Positions 25,366 through 32,577 of a stretch of 32,577 nt of DNA are shown here, piece after piece. A program made the translations under genes and the position numbers. The stretch comes from an uncultured Planctomycetaceae bacterium. GTDB lineage: Bacteria > Planctomycetota > Planctomycetia > Planctomycetales > Planctomycetaceae. Within the stretch, counting starts at the first letter, position 1, and each line of letters begins with the position of its first letter. The stretch spans positions 1 through 32,577 of the forward strand of contig CAJWGB010000039.1 of assembly GCA_913031625.1 (NCBI GenBank), written 5' to 3'. Below the pieces are notes generated by a model that was not told where the DNA came from, did not search any database, and saw nothing but the letters and a program-made list of their open reading frames with translations.

Positions 25366-27516
25366 TCAGGGATTTCTGGTGACGGATTCGATCCATTCTC
25401 TGTGGAGCTTCTCCAGCCGCTCGACGACGGCCGGTTGTTCTTTCGCGTGATTTGTACGTTCGGGCTCCGGATCGGCAAGGTTCACCAGTTCAGGCTTTCC
25501 GCGAGGACTTCCGATCAGTTTCCAGTCTCCTTCTCGCACGGCCCATCGGTTCTGCCATTGCCAGTGAAGCACTTTGTGATGTGATTCTGCATTGCCACGG
25601 ATGATGGGGAGCAGGCTTTTTCCGTCAAGCGGCAAATTGGGAAGTTTGATTTTACACAGGTCCAGGACGGTCGGCATCCAGTCACACAGGGTGATTGCCT
25701 GATCGCGAACCAGCTTTGTGGGCAGCTTGTGTGGCCATGAAATAATAGCCGGTACACGCAGCCCACCTTCGTAGTAAGTGCCCTTTCGACCTCGCCACTT
25801 GCCCGTGTTCCCGCCGCCTCCGTTAGCACCGTATTTGTGCCCCTTTGGGAGCCCGGAGGAATGGTTGTCCACGCGAATGTGATTGGTCTCTTCGGAGTGA
25901 CCGTTGTCGCTTTGGAAGACCACGATCGTGTTCTCGCGAACTCCGAGCCTGTCGAGATGATTCAGCACCCGTCCGATACGATCATCAACAGTCGTCATCA
26001 TCCTGCCGTAGCTCTGTCGCGGCATGGGTGTCCTGCAGTAATACTGGTCAAACTTTGAGTCACCCTGTTCGGGGTAATGCGGAATGTTGAAGGCGGAGTA
26101 GAGGAAGAATGGCATCTCGGGATGCCTCGCCAGATGGTCAGTCAGGAATTCGGTCGCCTTTTGAACCGTAAGGTCAGGAAAGTACTCGCCCCGATGAAAT
26201 ACTTCCTCAGTGCCATGGTACAGATCGTGGAAGCCGTTTCCGTGCAGAAAGAAATGATTGAAGTTGTCGATAAAGCCGCCCCGATGTCCGAAGAAGTAAT
26301 CGAATCCCTGGGTCGTCGGGCCGGCGTCTGCCGCCGCACCCAGATGCCACTTGCCGGTGAGTCCCGTCCGATAGCCGCTGCCTTTCAGTGCCTCAGCGAT
26401 CGTGATTTCTTCCGTCGCCATGTTAATACCGCGTTTGGCTCTCAGGTCGCCCTGTGTCCACGAGGTTACTCCGGAGCGCTGAGGATGTCGCCCTGTCATC
26501 AGCATGGCGCGGGCCGGGCAGCACACGGTGTGAGAGTATGCCTGAGTAAACCGAATCCCCGCATTCGCAAGGCCGTCAATCCGCGGCGTAAACAGATCGC
26601 GAGACCCGTAGCAGCCCGCATCCAGAGTGCCCTGATCGTCCGTCAGAACAATGAGTACATTCGGTTGATCTGATTGGACGTCTCTGCCGTCGGCTCGCGT
26701 TCCGTCAATGTTTCGACCGGCCATTCTGAGTTGCGGTTTCCTCGCCGGCACCAGACGAATCTCCCGGCAGTCCATGACAGCTCCTCCGACCTTGACCATT
26801 GGTACGAGCTTCAGTTGTGTCTGCCGTGAGCCAGATAGTCTGATCCTGCCCAGGTGCCGCCAGCGGAAGTTTTGAAAGTGGCCCGTCTCTTCCACTTCGA
26901 AATTCAGTTCCTGATCACCAATCTGAATCTGAACTAAACTTCCACCATGTCCCTTCCCGCAGCCCTGATAGATCTCCACATCAAACTCTCCGGTGGCAGG
27001 TTGCAGTTGCCATGTGGCATAGTCTTCGGCAATCGTCCAGTAGCCGACGGTATTCTTGTGTGGCTGCCCCTCAAAACGCAGTTTCTCGCCGAATGTGCGG
27101 GCGAACTTTGCGGGCAGTGAAAGGACGCCCTGCCTGTTCGGAATTGCAATCGGATCTCTGTCAAAAAGCACCGGTGGGCCATCAAGAATGAGCTCCAGCA
27201 CCATCGCTGACGGCTGGGGCGGCTTTCGGTGGAGTCGAAGTTCCCAGTAATGAATTTCCGGCCACATTGTCATTGTCGCACCGGAATCATCACCCACCCA
27301 TTGGATTCGTTCGAGCACATTGGCCAGTCTGGGAATGTTGAGTTTTCCATTTGCGGGTAGCTGCCTGAGCCTCAGATATATGGAATTCTCGCGGACAAAT
27401 GCCTCTCCGGAATCAAGTTTCAGATCCGGGAGCGGCTGTGCGTCTTCCGGCACTTCCCACGCAGAAGCCGAGATTGTTGTGAACAGAAAAATCAGGATCA
27501 GAAAGCGAAGCTGCAT
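25366..27516 (-). CDS. Exported sulfatase with N-terminal beta-sandwich domain
   Basis: A 716-residue exported enzyme. The frame opens at 27648, but the ATG at 27516 begins a normal signal peptide (MQLRFLILIFLFTTISASAW). Residues ~116-256 form a beta-sandwich (EIYQGCGKGHGGSLVQIQIG, then FRWRHLGRIRLS), similar to the domain attached to many planctomycete sulfatases and fucosidases and presumably carbohydrate-binding. The sulfatase domain starts at ~285 with VLIVLTDDQG (Asp292, Asp293 as calcium ligands). The formylglycine site is Cys332 in CCPAR, with Ala where most carry Ser. LTGKWHLG, QSDNGHSEE and the C-terminal NLADPEPERTNHA follow. It should hydrolyse sulfate esters of marine polysaccharides after maturation by a formylglycine-generating enzyme, which is not encoded here. 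It is a single gene, divergent from the pseudokinase. Confidence 0.93.
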   Translation of the reverse strand: MQLRFLILIFLFTTISASAWEVPEDAQPLPDLKLDSGEAFVRENSIYLRLRQLPANGKLNIPRLANVLERIQWVGDDSGATMTMWPEIHYWELRLHRKPPQPSAMVLELILDGPPVLFDRDPIAIPNRQGVLSLPAKFARTFGEKLRFEGQPHKNTVGYWTIAEDYATWQLQPATGEFDVEIYQGCGKGHGGSLVQIQIGDQELNFEVEETGHFQNFRWRHLGRIRLSGSRQTQLKLVPMVKVGGAVMDCREIRLVPARKPQLRMAGRNIDGTRADGRDVQSDQPNVLIVLTDDQGTLDAGCYGSRDLFTPRIDGLANAGIRFTQAYSHTVCCPARAMLMTGRHPQRSGVTSWTQGDLRAKRGINMATEEITIAEALKGSGYRTGLTGKWHLGAAADAGPTTQGFDYFFGHRGGFIDNFNHFFLHGNGFHDLYHGTEEVFHRGEYFPDLTVQKATEFLTDHLARHPEMPFFLYSAFNIPHYPEQGDSKFDQYYCRTPMPRQSYGRMMTTVDDRIGRVLNHLDRLGVRENTIVVFQSDNGHSEETNHIRVDNHSSGLPKGHKYGANGGGGNTGKWRGRKGTYYEGGLRVPAIISWPHKLPTKLVRDQAITLCDWMPTVLDLCKIKLPNLPLDGKSLLPIIRGNAESHHKVLHWQWQNRWAVREGDWKLIGSPRGKPELVNLADPEPERTNHAKEQPAVVERLEKLHREWIESVTRNP

Positions 27517-27764
27517 TGGAGTGGTCTCAAAGAAAACTGAGTGACTGATGATTCTGCAGCCCATGGAATTCAGCGTCAAACGAGCCTTCCCGGCCCGTCT
27601 TGCCGCCGGGCGCCAAATTCGGGAACATACGCAGGCAATAAATGTCATCCGGATACCGGGTGTCAGTAGCTCTGTTGATTACTGCATATCTCCCACTGTT
27701 CATTCCATAAACAGAGCATGGGCCAACCTGGTCACCAGACTTACTCTTTCCTGCAGGCGCATGG

Positions 27765-30044
27765 ATGCGAATGCCGTCGGACAACCTGATTCGAATCCTT
27801 GGCGAGCTGCAGCTGGCGTCCCCCAAAGTGGTAGCGCAGTGTGAGTCGTCCGTCAAAAATCTGTGTCACGATCTGCCTGACTTTGATTCCGTCTGGCTCG
27901 ATGCACTTGTCCAGCGAAGTGTTTTGACTGCATGGCAGGCCCAGGTGTTGCAGGGTTCTGAAGACGCAGCAGGTCTGCTTTCTGCTGGTGACTTTGTTCT
28001 CCAGCAACCTCTTGGCGAACAGACTTTCCTTGGTGCCTCACGACAGAATGGCCGGCTTGCAGTGCTCAGACGGCTGCCGGAACGGTCGGACTCAGATCAC
28101 GAAGAAGTACTGTTAACAGGGTGGAGAACACTGTTGGACCGGCTGGATGGGATTCGGTCAGGGGCTCCAGATTCGATTGAGTTGCCCCGAGTCTGGATCG
28201 ACGGTGAACAGTCACAATTCGTGGCTTCCGGTTTTGTCCCAGGCTATACGCTGGAAGAACTGATCATTCGCGGTGGCCGTCTCCCATGGCAGGCGGTTGC
28301 GGAAATCGGCCGTCAGCTGCTCGAAGCTGTCGCATGGCTCGAATCCTGTCAGCTCTACCATAGCCATATTGTTCTCCGTAACATCCGACTTAATGCCCAC
28401 GGCCGCATGTGCCTTGTGAATCCGTTTGCGCATCACATGCAATCGCCCTACCTGTCGTTTCGTTCCGACCTGAAGCTGGACGATATCGAATGCACAGCAC
28501 CAGAACTCGTTTCATCCGGACGGATGGTTGATTCACAGAGTGAGCTGTATTCAGTCGGCTGCGTTCTCTGGAATCTGCTGACCGGGCGGAGTGTGTTCCT
28601 TTCGACAGACCCTGTCACTCGGCTGTCGAAGGCCGCGGAACGGGACGTTGCTGACGCACGTTCGATTGTTCCGGACTGTCCTGACTGGATGGCCGAGCAG
28701 CTTTTGGCCATGACTCGCCGCACTCCTGAGCTTCGTCCGGAATCTGCACTTGTGGCCGCCCGGCACTGGAACGCGAGAGCTCCGAAAGGCGTCCCTCTCA
28801 GCCGACGTCTTCTGAAACAGATGCCGGAGCGTGATCAGACTCCCCAGGTTGCGAAACGCGGCAAACAGCCGGAGCGCTGGAAAGCCGTGGTCACAGTGAG
28901 CGCAATGCTGATTTGCTTCGTTGGGTACAGCATTCATCGAGGCATTCTGCCGCTCCCTTTGCAATTAACAGGAGCAGTCCCGACCGACTCGGAATCCAGT
29001 GACTCGGACGGAAGCGATGAGATCGCCATTCGAGAAGCTCCACCGACAGAGTCCGATTCCGACGGACTCCTGATGATGCCTTCGCCGGACGCCGGCGGCG
29101 TGGTCCTGTTGCAGTCCGGCCGGGTTTATCGCGCCGCAGATATTGACTACGACGGACAACTCTACATTGAAGCCACGGGAGACGAGCCGGCCATCATCCG
29201 GGTGGCAGACCAGTCATGGATCGTTGACGCGGATCAGGTTTCCATGAGCCATCTTCAGATTGAGTCTGACTCGGACACCAATCGCCCTCTTTTGGAGGCA
29301 ATGTGCGGCAACCTGCAGGTCAATCACACACTCTGGCAGTCATCGGGAGGCTGTGTTTCTGTCCGTGGCACTTCAGGTGTCGAGTCTTCCGTTCAGTTTG
29401 CAGACAGTGTATTTCGCGGCACTGGAGATGGGATCCTGCTGGACCGGGCCGTCCTCTCATGTGCGTTTAGAAACTGCCTCGCAACGTCGACCGGTGCTGT
29501 CGTGCGAGTGAGCCACGAAAGTGGGGCGTTCCCCGTCGTCAGAGCAGAACGGCTGACTGTCTCACAGTCGAAGAGCCTGCTGGATATCGTCGTCGGCGAT
29601 CCTGATTCAGTCCTCACTCTGCAGGTGGAATGTGTGGAGTCAGTCTTTGCCACCAGTACTGCGACTGCGGGCCTGATTCGCATCGCCGGGCCGGAAAACT
29701 GGAGGCCGGATCGGCTGCAGGTCCTGTTTTCTCCACCAATTCAGGGAAATGGAGCAATTGTTTCATCTGCCGTGAATCCGGTGATCTACCTCGACCGTTC
29801 GCTGCGCCAAATGGTGGCACTCAGTGAAAAACAGATCGAAAACCGATCACTCATGCTGGTTGAGCCGACCTTTGCTGCCCCCTCCGGCTCAGCTTCGCCG
29901 TGGGCCGGATTTGAATTGACTGATTTTGACGGGCCAAAGTTGAGCCCGCAGCTCCCGGGTGTGGATATCAGCCGACTACCGATCCCGGTGAATCCAGAGA
30001 TGGGAGCGACTCATAAGAACTCCGTTATGACAGGAGAAGAATGA
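27765..30044 (+). CDS. Transmembrane pseudokinase with extracytoplasmic beta-rich domain
   Basis: A 759-residue protein. Residues ~78-345 have a Ser/Thr-kinase-like fold: a glycine-loop-like segment (QQPLGEQTFLGASRQNG), AVLRRL (99-104) with Arg102 where the ATP-binding Lys should be, HSH (199-201) for HRD, a retained Asn206, NPF (219-221) for DFG, an intact APE (TAPELV) and LYSVGCVLWNLLTG. Loss of the Lys, HRD Asp and DFG Asp predicts no phosphotransfer. A single membrane helix spans ~372-390 (WKAVVTVSAMLICFVGYSI). A Ser/Asp-rich linker (DSESSDSDGSDE) follows, then ~300 residues of parallel-beta-helix-like sequence with a repeated Ala/Val/Leu/Ser pattern. It probably signals or scaffolds across the membrane. 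Its stop overlaps the next gene's ATG. Three ATGs occur at 27761-27771; I used 27765. Confidence 0.85.
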   Translation: MRMPSDNLIRILGELQLASPKVVAQCESSVKNLCHDLPDFDSVWLDALVQRSVLTAWQAQVLQGSEDAAGLLSAGDFVLQQPLGEQTFLGASRQNGRLAVLRRLPERSDSDHEEVLLTGWRTLLDRLDGIRSGAPDSIELPRVWIDGEQSQFVASGFVPGYTLEELIIRGGRLPWQAVAEIGRQLLEAVAWLESCQLYHSHIVLRNIRLNAHGRMCLVNPFAHHMQSPYLSFRSDLKLDDIECTAPELVSSGRMVDSQSELYSVGCVLWNLLTGRSVFLSTDPVTRLSKAAERDVADARSIVPDCPDWMAEQLLAMTRRTPELRPESALVAARHWNARAPKGVPLSRRLLKQMPERDQTPQVAKRGKQPERWKAVVTVSAMLICFVGYSIHRGILPLPLQLTGAVPTDSESSDSDGSDEIAIREAPPTESDSDGLLMMPSPDAGGVVLLQSGRVYRAADIDYDGQLYIEATGDEPAIIRVADQSWIVDADQVSMSHLQIESDSDTNRPLLEAMCGNLQVNHTLWQSSGGCVSVRGTSGVESSVQFADSVFRGTGDGILLDRAVLSCAFRNCLATSTGAVVRVSHESGAFPVVRAERLTVSQSKSLLDIVVGDPDSVLTLQVECVESVFATSTATAGLIRIAGPENWRPDRLQVLFSPPIQGNGAIVSSAVNPVIYLDRSLRQMVALSEKQIENRSLMLVEPTFAAPSGSASPWAGFELTDFDGPKLSPQLPGVDISRLPIPVNPEMGATHKNSVMTGEE

Positions 30045-30784
30045 AAACTGGTAGTGGTTCCGGCTATCGCCGACTCGATGCAGAGTTGACTCTGCAGACA
30101 CTGCACACATTGAAGAAACGAATCAAGGAACGCTTTGGAGAGTCCAGTCTCACGCATGTGGCTGGAGAACTGGTCGAAGTCGCCGGTGAATCCAAAGAAC
30201 GAATCCAATGGATTTCCAGCTCTCACTTTGGGCTGCGACTGTTTATCGTCCTTATCGTCCTGAGTTGTCTTGGCCTTGCCGGATTCGGCATTTCAGAGCT
30301 TTGGCAGGCTGATCAGGAAGTGCTGACACTGGGACTGCTGGACTCGATCCTCAATGAGATCATCATTATTGGAGCCGCGCTGGCCTTTCTGTTCAGCCTT
30401 GAATTGCGAGCCAAACGGACAAGAGCGTTGAAAGCGATCCACGACCTGCGAGCCATCGCCCACGTGATCGACATGCATCAGCTCACGAAAGACCCCAGTC
30501 AGATCCTGAATCCAAGTGCCAAACCCACGAAGTCGTCACCGAAACGAGTGCTGACTCCATACCTGCTGACACGTTATCTGGATTACTGTAGTGAGATGCT
30601 CTCGCTCGTCGGCAAACAGGCGGCCCTGTACGCTCAAGGCCTGCCGGACCCAATTGTGGTGGCTGCGGTCAATGACATTGAAACTCTGACAAACGGCATC
30701 AGCCGTAAGATCTGGCAGAAGATTACGATGCTGGATGACGTGGCACGGATTATTGAATCGACGCCGAAGGATCAGACATCCTGA
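30041..30784 (+). CDS. Two-helix membrane protein coupled to the pseudokinase
   Basis: A 247-residue protein with an ATG overlapping the pseudokinase stop as ATGA, so translation is probably coupled. The N-terminal ~62 residues are charged and amphipathic (LKKRIKERFGES). Helices at ~65-84 (LRLFIVLIVLSCLGLAGFG) and ~103-122 (ILNEIIIIGAALAFLFSLEL) form a hairpin with a short outside loop, leaving both termini in the cytoplasm. A striking conserved-looking motif, HDLRAIAHVIDMHQLTKDP (134-152), follows the second helix. The remainder is helical with several Leu/Ile heptads. I have seen the HVIDMHQLTKDP motif in conserved hypothetical proteins of several phyla but know of no function. Its partner should be the pseudokinase. 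Confidence 0.8.
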   Translation: MKTGSGSGYRRLDAELTLQTLHTLKKRIKERFGESSLTHVAGELVEVAGESKERIQWISSSHFGLRLFIVLIVLSCLGLAGFGISELWQADQEVLTLGLLDSILNEIIIIGAALAFLFSLELRAKRTRALKAIHDLRAIAHVIDMHQLTKDPSQILNPSAKPTKSSPKRVLTPYLLTRYLDYCSEMLSLVGKQAALYAQGLPDPIVVAAVNDIETLTNGISRKIWQKITMLDDVARIIESTPKDQTS

Positions 30785-30895
30785 CGATGGTCTGCTGTTA
30801 ACGTCCGTTACCCCTGCTCCTGAGGTGGTTTGTCGGCTGCCCGTAACGTGACCGAAGGTCTCCATCCACGCCACAGGCTGGAGTGTGGAACATTG

Positions 30896-30917
30896 GGGCA
30901 GGCGAGGAGACCTGCCC
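30896..30917. terminator. Possible terminator between convergent genes
   Basis: GGGCAGG (30896-30902) pairs with CCTGCCC (30911-30917) around an eight-base loop. A competing pair, GGTCTCC/GGAGACC, is nearby (about 30858 and 30906). There is no T-run on either side. The rest of 30785-31035 contains several GGCC-rich short palindromes but no gene I can support. Confidence 0.35.
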
Positions 30918-31035
30918 ACAGTGAGGCTGTCCAGGCCTGTAGCGGAGTTCTTCGAGCTCGGTGCTGCTGCGATCTCCGTGATGATGCCGGCCCTCGCCCC
31001 GGCCTACGGCTGCATCCAGGCCACAGCATTTTGGC

Positions 31036-31755
31036 CTACAGGTCGAGCTCAGTTGGAGGAAACCGTTTTCGTCCGTCGCTGTTGACAGGTTTTCCGGTCC
31101 GCATGGACCACCACTCACCCGCGCGTTTCGGGCTGTAGTTCGGATTTGGAATCGGCATTCTCGCCGACACCTGTTGACGCCATTTGTTCAAACGCTGCTT
31201 CAGTTCAGCCGTTCGACCAGGGCGAGTTGCTGCCAGGTTCCTTGATTCACCGAGGTCGTCTTTCAGATTGTACAGTTCAAGGTCACCTGTCCCGTCGAGG
31301 TACTCAATGAGCTTCCAGTCTCTCGCGCGAATACTGCTGGCGGGGCGATCATGGTGATAGTGTGGGTAGTGCCAGTGGAGTTCCTCTCGCTGTAGTTTTG
31401 TCGTGGCCCCCCTTAACAGTGGCATCAGGCTGTGGCCATCAATCGTTTGATTGACCGGAAGCTTTGCTCCGGCGAGCTCTGCAAAGGTCGGGTAAAAGTC
31501 ATAACTGATTGTCGGCTCGTGACACACACTGCCTGCTTTCACTGCTGCCGGGTAACGCACGATTAACGGCACGCGAACACCGCCCTCGTGGAGCGAGCCC
31601 TTCTCACCCTTCAGTGGTGCCTGCGTGGCGACGTTGTCGTCGGCGTGTTCACGGTAGTCATAACGCCGGTAGAGACCTCCATTGTCTGACGTAAACACAA
31701 TCATCGTATTGTCTGTCAGTTTGTGCTGATCAACGGCGGCCAGAATTCGGCCCGG
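31036..31755 (-). pseudogene. Sulfatase, C-terminal half only
   Basis: About 240 residues of a sulfatase reading leftward to a stop at 31036. It starts abruptly around GRILAAVDQHKLTDNTMIVFTSDNGGL, a normal mid-domain sulfatase segment with the DNG motif. EKGSLHEGGVRVPLIVRYP, YDFYPTFAELAGA, IDGHSLMPLLRG, the RDWKLIEY segment and NLKDDLGESRNLA follow. The N-terminal half with the formylglycine Cys and calcium-binding aspartates is absent. It is joined in frame to unrelated algal-looking sequence (see 31756-32325). The C-terminal part itself is intact and looks native to the planctomycete contig. So either the gene is truncated by a misassembly, or it is a true fusion. Note that the sequence around the join is not sulfatase-like. 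Its downstream neighbour converges. Confidence 0.8.
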
Positions 31756-31815
31756 TCCGGGCATTTGCACCAACACGACTGAGGGCATGTCACCCGAGAC
31801 GGGTACTGTCATTTT
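31756..31815 (-). other. Junction segment of unclear origin
   Basis: The ~20 residues KMTVPVSGDMPSVVLVQMPG fit neither the sulfatase (which should read ...SVGRILAA) nor the acyltransferase (which should continue ...APLWYL). GC content steps up across this region. It may hold one or two breakpoints. Confidence 0.4.
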
Positions 31816-32325
31816 CAAAGGCGCAGTGCCGTCCCACTGCCCCACCACCGGGTCCATCAGCGCCCACTTGTTGACGAACTCGCACTCCGGGTGCCCGCGC
31901 TCGTCCGTCCACTCGCCCTCGCAAAAGGCGCGGGTGTAGAAGAGCGAGAAGAGGACGTGCATGATGACGTACGGCGCGAGCGTTCCCGCGATCAGGGCTC
32001 GCCTGCGCTTGGGGTTGAGGTCGCCGGAAACGTAGCCGGAGATGAGAACGAACGCGGGGACGTGGAAGCCGTAGATGGCGTGCATGTACGCGCCGACGCC
32101 CCGGTTACCGATCTTGTAGAAGGGCTCGAGGAAGTGGCCGCTGCTGACGAGCATGATGAACACGAACTTGGCGACGTCGAGGCGCTCGGAGGACGTGGTT
32201 CCCGCGCCGGTGTACTCCCGCAGGGTCGTCACCCACTTTGGATCCACGGGCTTGCCGTTATCGTCGCCCTTGGGCGCGGGCGCGGAGCCGTACCCGCTCA
32301 TGTCGGCTGTGCCGCGGGGCTCCAC
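31816..32325 (-). CDS. Acyltransferase-3-like N-terminal fragment, algal-looking
   Basis: 170 residues that do not belong with the rest of the window. After a ~45-residue leader (MEPRGTADMSGYGSAPAPKG...), SERLDVAKFVFIMLVSSGHF (46-65) is a typical first helix of the acyltransferase-3/fucose-4-O-acetylase family with its histidine (His64). IYGFHVPAFVLISGYVSGDLN and APYVIMHVLFSLFYTRAF are further helices. It stops at VGQWDGTAPL where family members normally continue with a PLWYL helix. Third codon positions are almost all G or C, unlike every other gene here. The style fits a GC-rich eukaryote such as a prasinophyte green alga (Micromonas-like), though that is only a guess. Its reading frame continues into the sulfatase. 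Confidence 0.6.
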
Positions 32326-32577
32326 GCGATCGGCTCACGAGAACTCTCGGGACGCGGCCCCGTTCGACTCGGACGAAGCGGCGAGCTGGACCTCTCGAGG
32401 GTTCGATGCGACGCGTGGAACTCGCCGCGCGGACGAGACGAGACCGGCGCGGGGCGTGACTCGCGCTGCGGAGCGGAGTTTGCGACTCGCGCGCGGCGTT
32501 GTGCGCGGCGTCGCCGGTGCCGCGGATTGGAGGGAAAACGGCCCTGGCTGGGGTGTTGCAGTTACGGTTTGGTGTCC
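32326..32577. other. GC-rich, CpG-rich end of the foreign segment
   Basis: The last 250 bases are visibly richer in GC and in CG dinucleotides (for example GCGCGCGGCGTTGTGCGCGG at about 32489) than the planctomycete sequence. No coding frame is convincing, and no terminator or repeat of the planctomycete type is present. It reads like the 5' flank of the acyltransferase gene from its own genome. Confidence 0.5.

Noticed and set aside
30798-31118. Open frames between the two-helix protein and the sulfatase fragment
   Set aside because: Low-complexity proline/arginine-rich translations over palindromic, GC-rich intergenic DNA; no start signals.
31036-32325. A genuine sulfatase-acyltransferase fusion enzyme
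   Set aside because: Both parts are incomplete at the join, with the catalytic front of the sulfatase and most helices of the acyltransferase missing, and base composition changes there; misassembly is simpler.
1-32577. CRISPR arrays, prophage or defence islands
   Set aside because: No regularly spaced direct repeats, integrase, transposase, restriction or toxin-antitoxin genes were recognised.

Overview
The window looks like a chromosomal segment of a marine planctomycete. Pointers are the many exported enzymes (two sulfatases, esterases, a GH43 enzyme, an exported amidase), planctomycete-type architectures (a PPC-domain protein, a protein-kinase-like membrane protein, a PQQ-propeller fusion), CACAGAG-type inverted repeats between genes, and a chlamydia-like class Ic ribonucleotide reductase, Chlamydiae being in the same PVC superphylum. 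Assignment is by gene content only. The last ~0.75 kb is foreign: a much more GC-rich piece encoding the start of a eukaryote-like acyltransferase is fused in frame to the back half of a planctomycete sulfatase. This is most likely an assembly chimera.

Layout. 1-5157 (minus): an operon of a tandem two-domain esterase, a lipoprotein zinc protease with a LecA-like C-terminal domain, and a PPC-domain exported protein cut by the window edge. 5158-5270: degenerate hairpin repeat. 5271-5882 (minus): DUF2617-like protein. 6002-8212 (plus): Gfo/Idh/MocA oxidoreductase and proC, ending at a bidirectional terminator at 8377-8402. 8427-12933 (minus): a ribonucleotide reductase operon with a consensus-like promoter overlapped by NrdR-type boxes, a ~400-nt leader with a candidate 66-residue membrane protein gene, then nrdA and nrdB. 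NrdB has Phe in place of the radical tyrosine and Glu in place of the first Asp ligand, the class Ic signature.

13270-18547 (plus): esterase/PQQ-propeller fusion, Tat-exported amidase and CobW/G3E GTPase, closed by an intrinsic terminator. 18973-25102 (plus): five tightly packed genes apparently made as a leaderless transcript: an archaeal DacZ-like diadenylate cyclase, a LolD-type ATPase without its permease, a GH43 hydrolase, an S51/cyanophycinase-like peptidase and a trypsin/PDZ protease. 25103-25365 carries a long hairpin repeat. 25366-27516 (minus) is a sulfatase with an N-terminal beta-sandwich. 27765-30784 (plus) is a transmembrane pseudokinase translationally coupled to a two-helix membrane protein. 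31036-32577 is the chimeric end.

Themes: polymer and ester degradation by exported enzymes (esterases, sulfatases, GH43, peptidases) beside nucleotide metabolism and signalling (class Ic reductase under NrdR, c-di-AMP synthesis). The candidates most worth following are the NrdR-controlled small ORF ahead of nrdA, the c-di-AMP synthase operon, and the pseudokinase/membrane-protein pair. No tRNA, rRNA, CRISPR array, transposase or integrase was seen.
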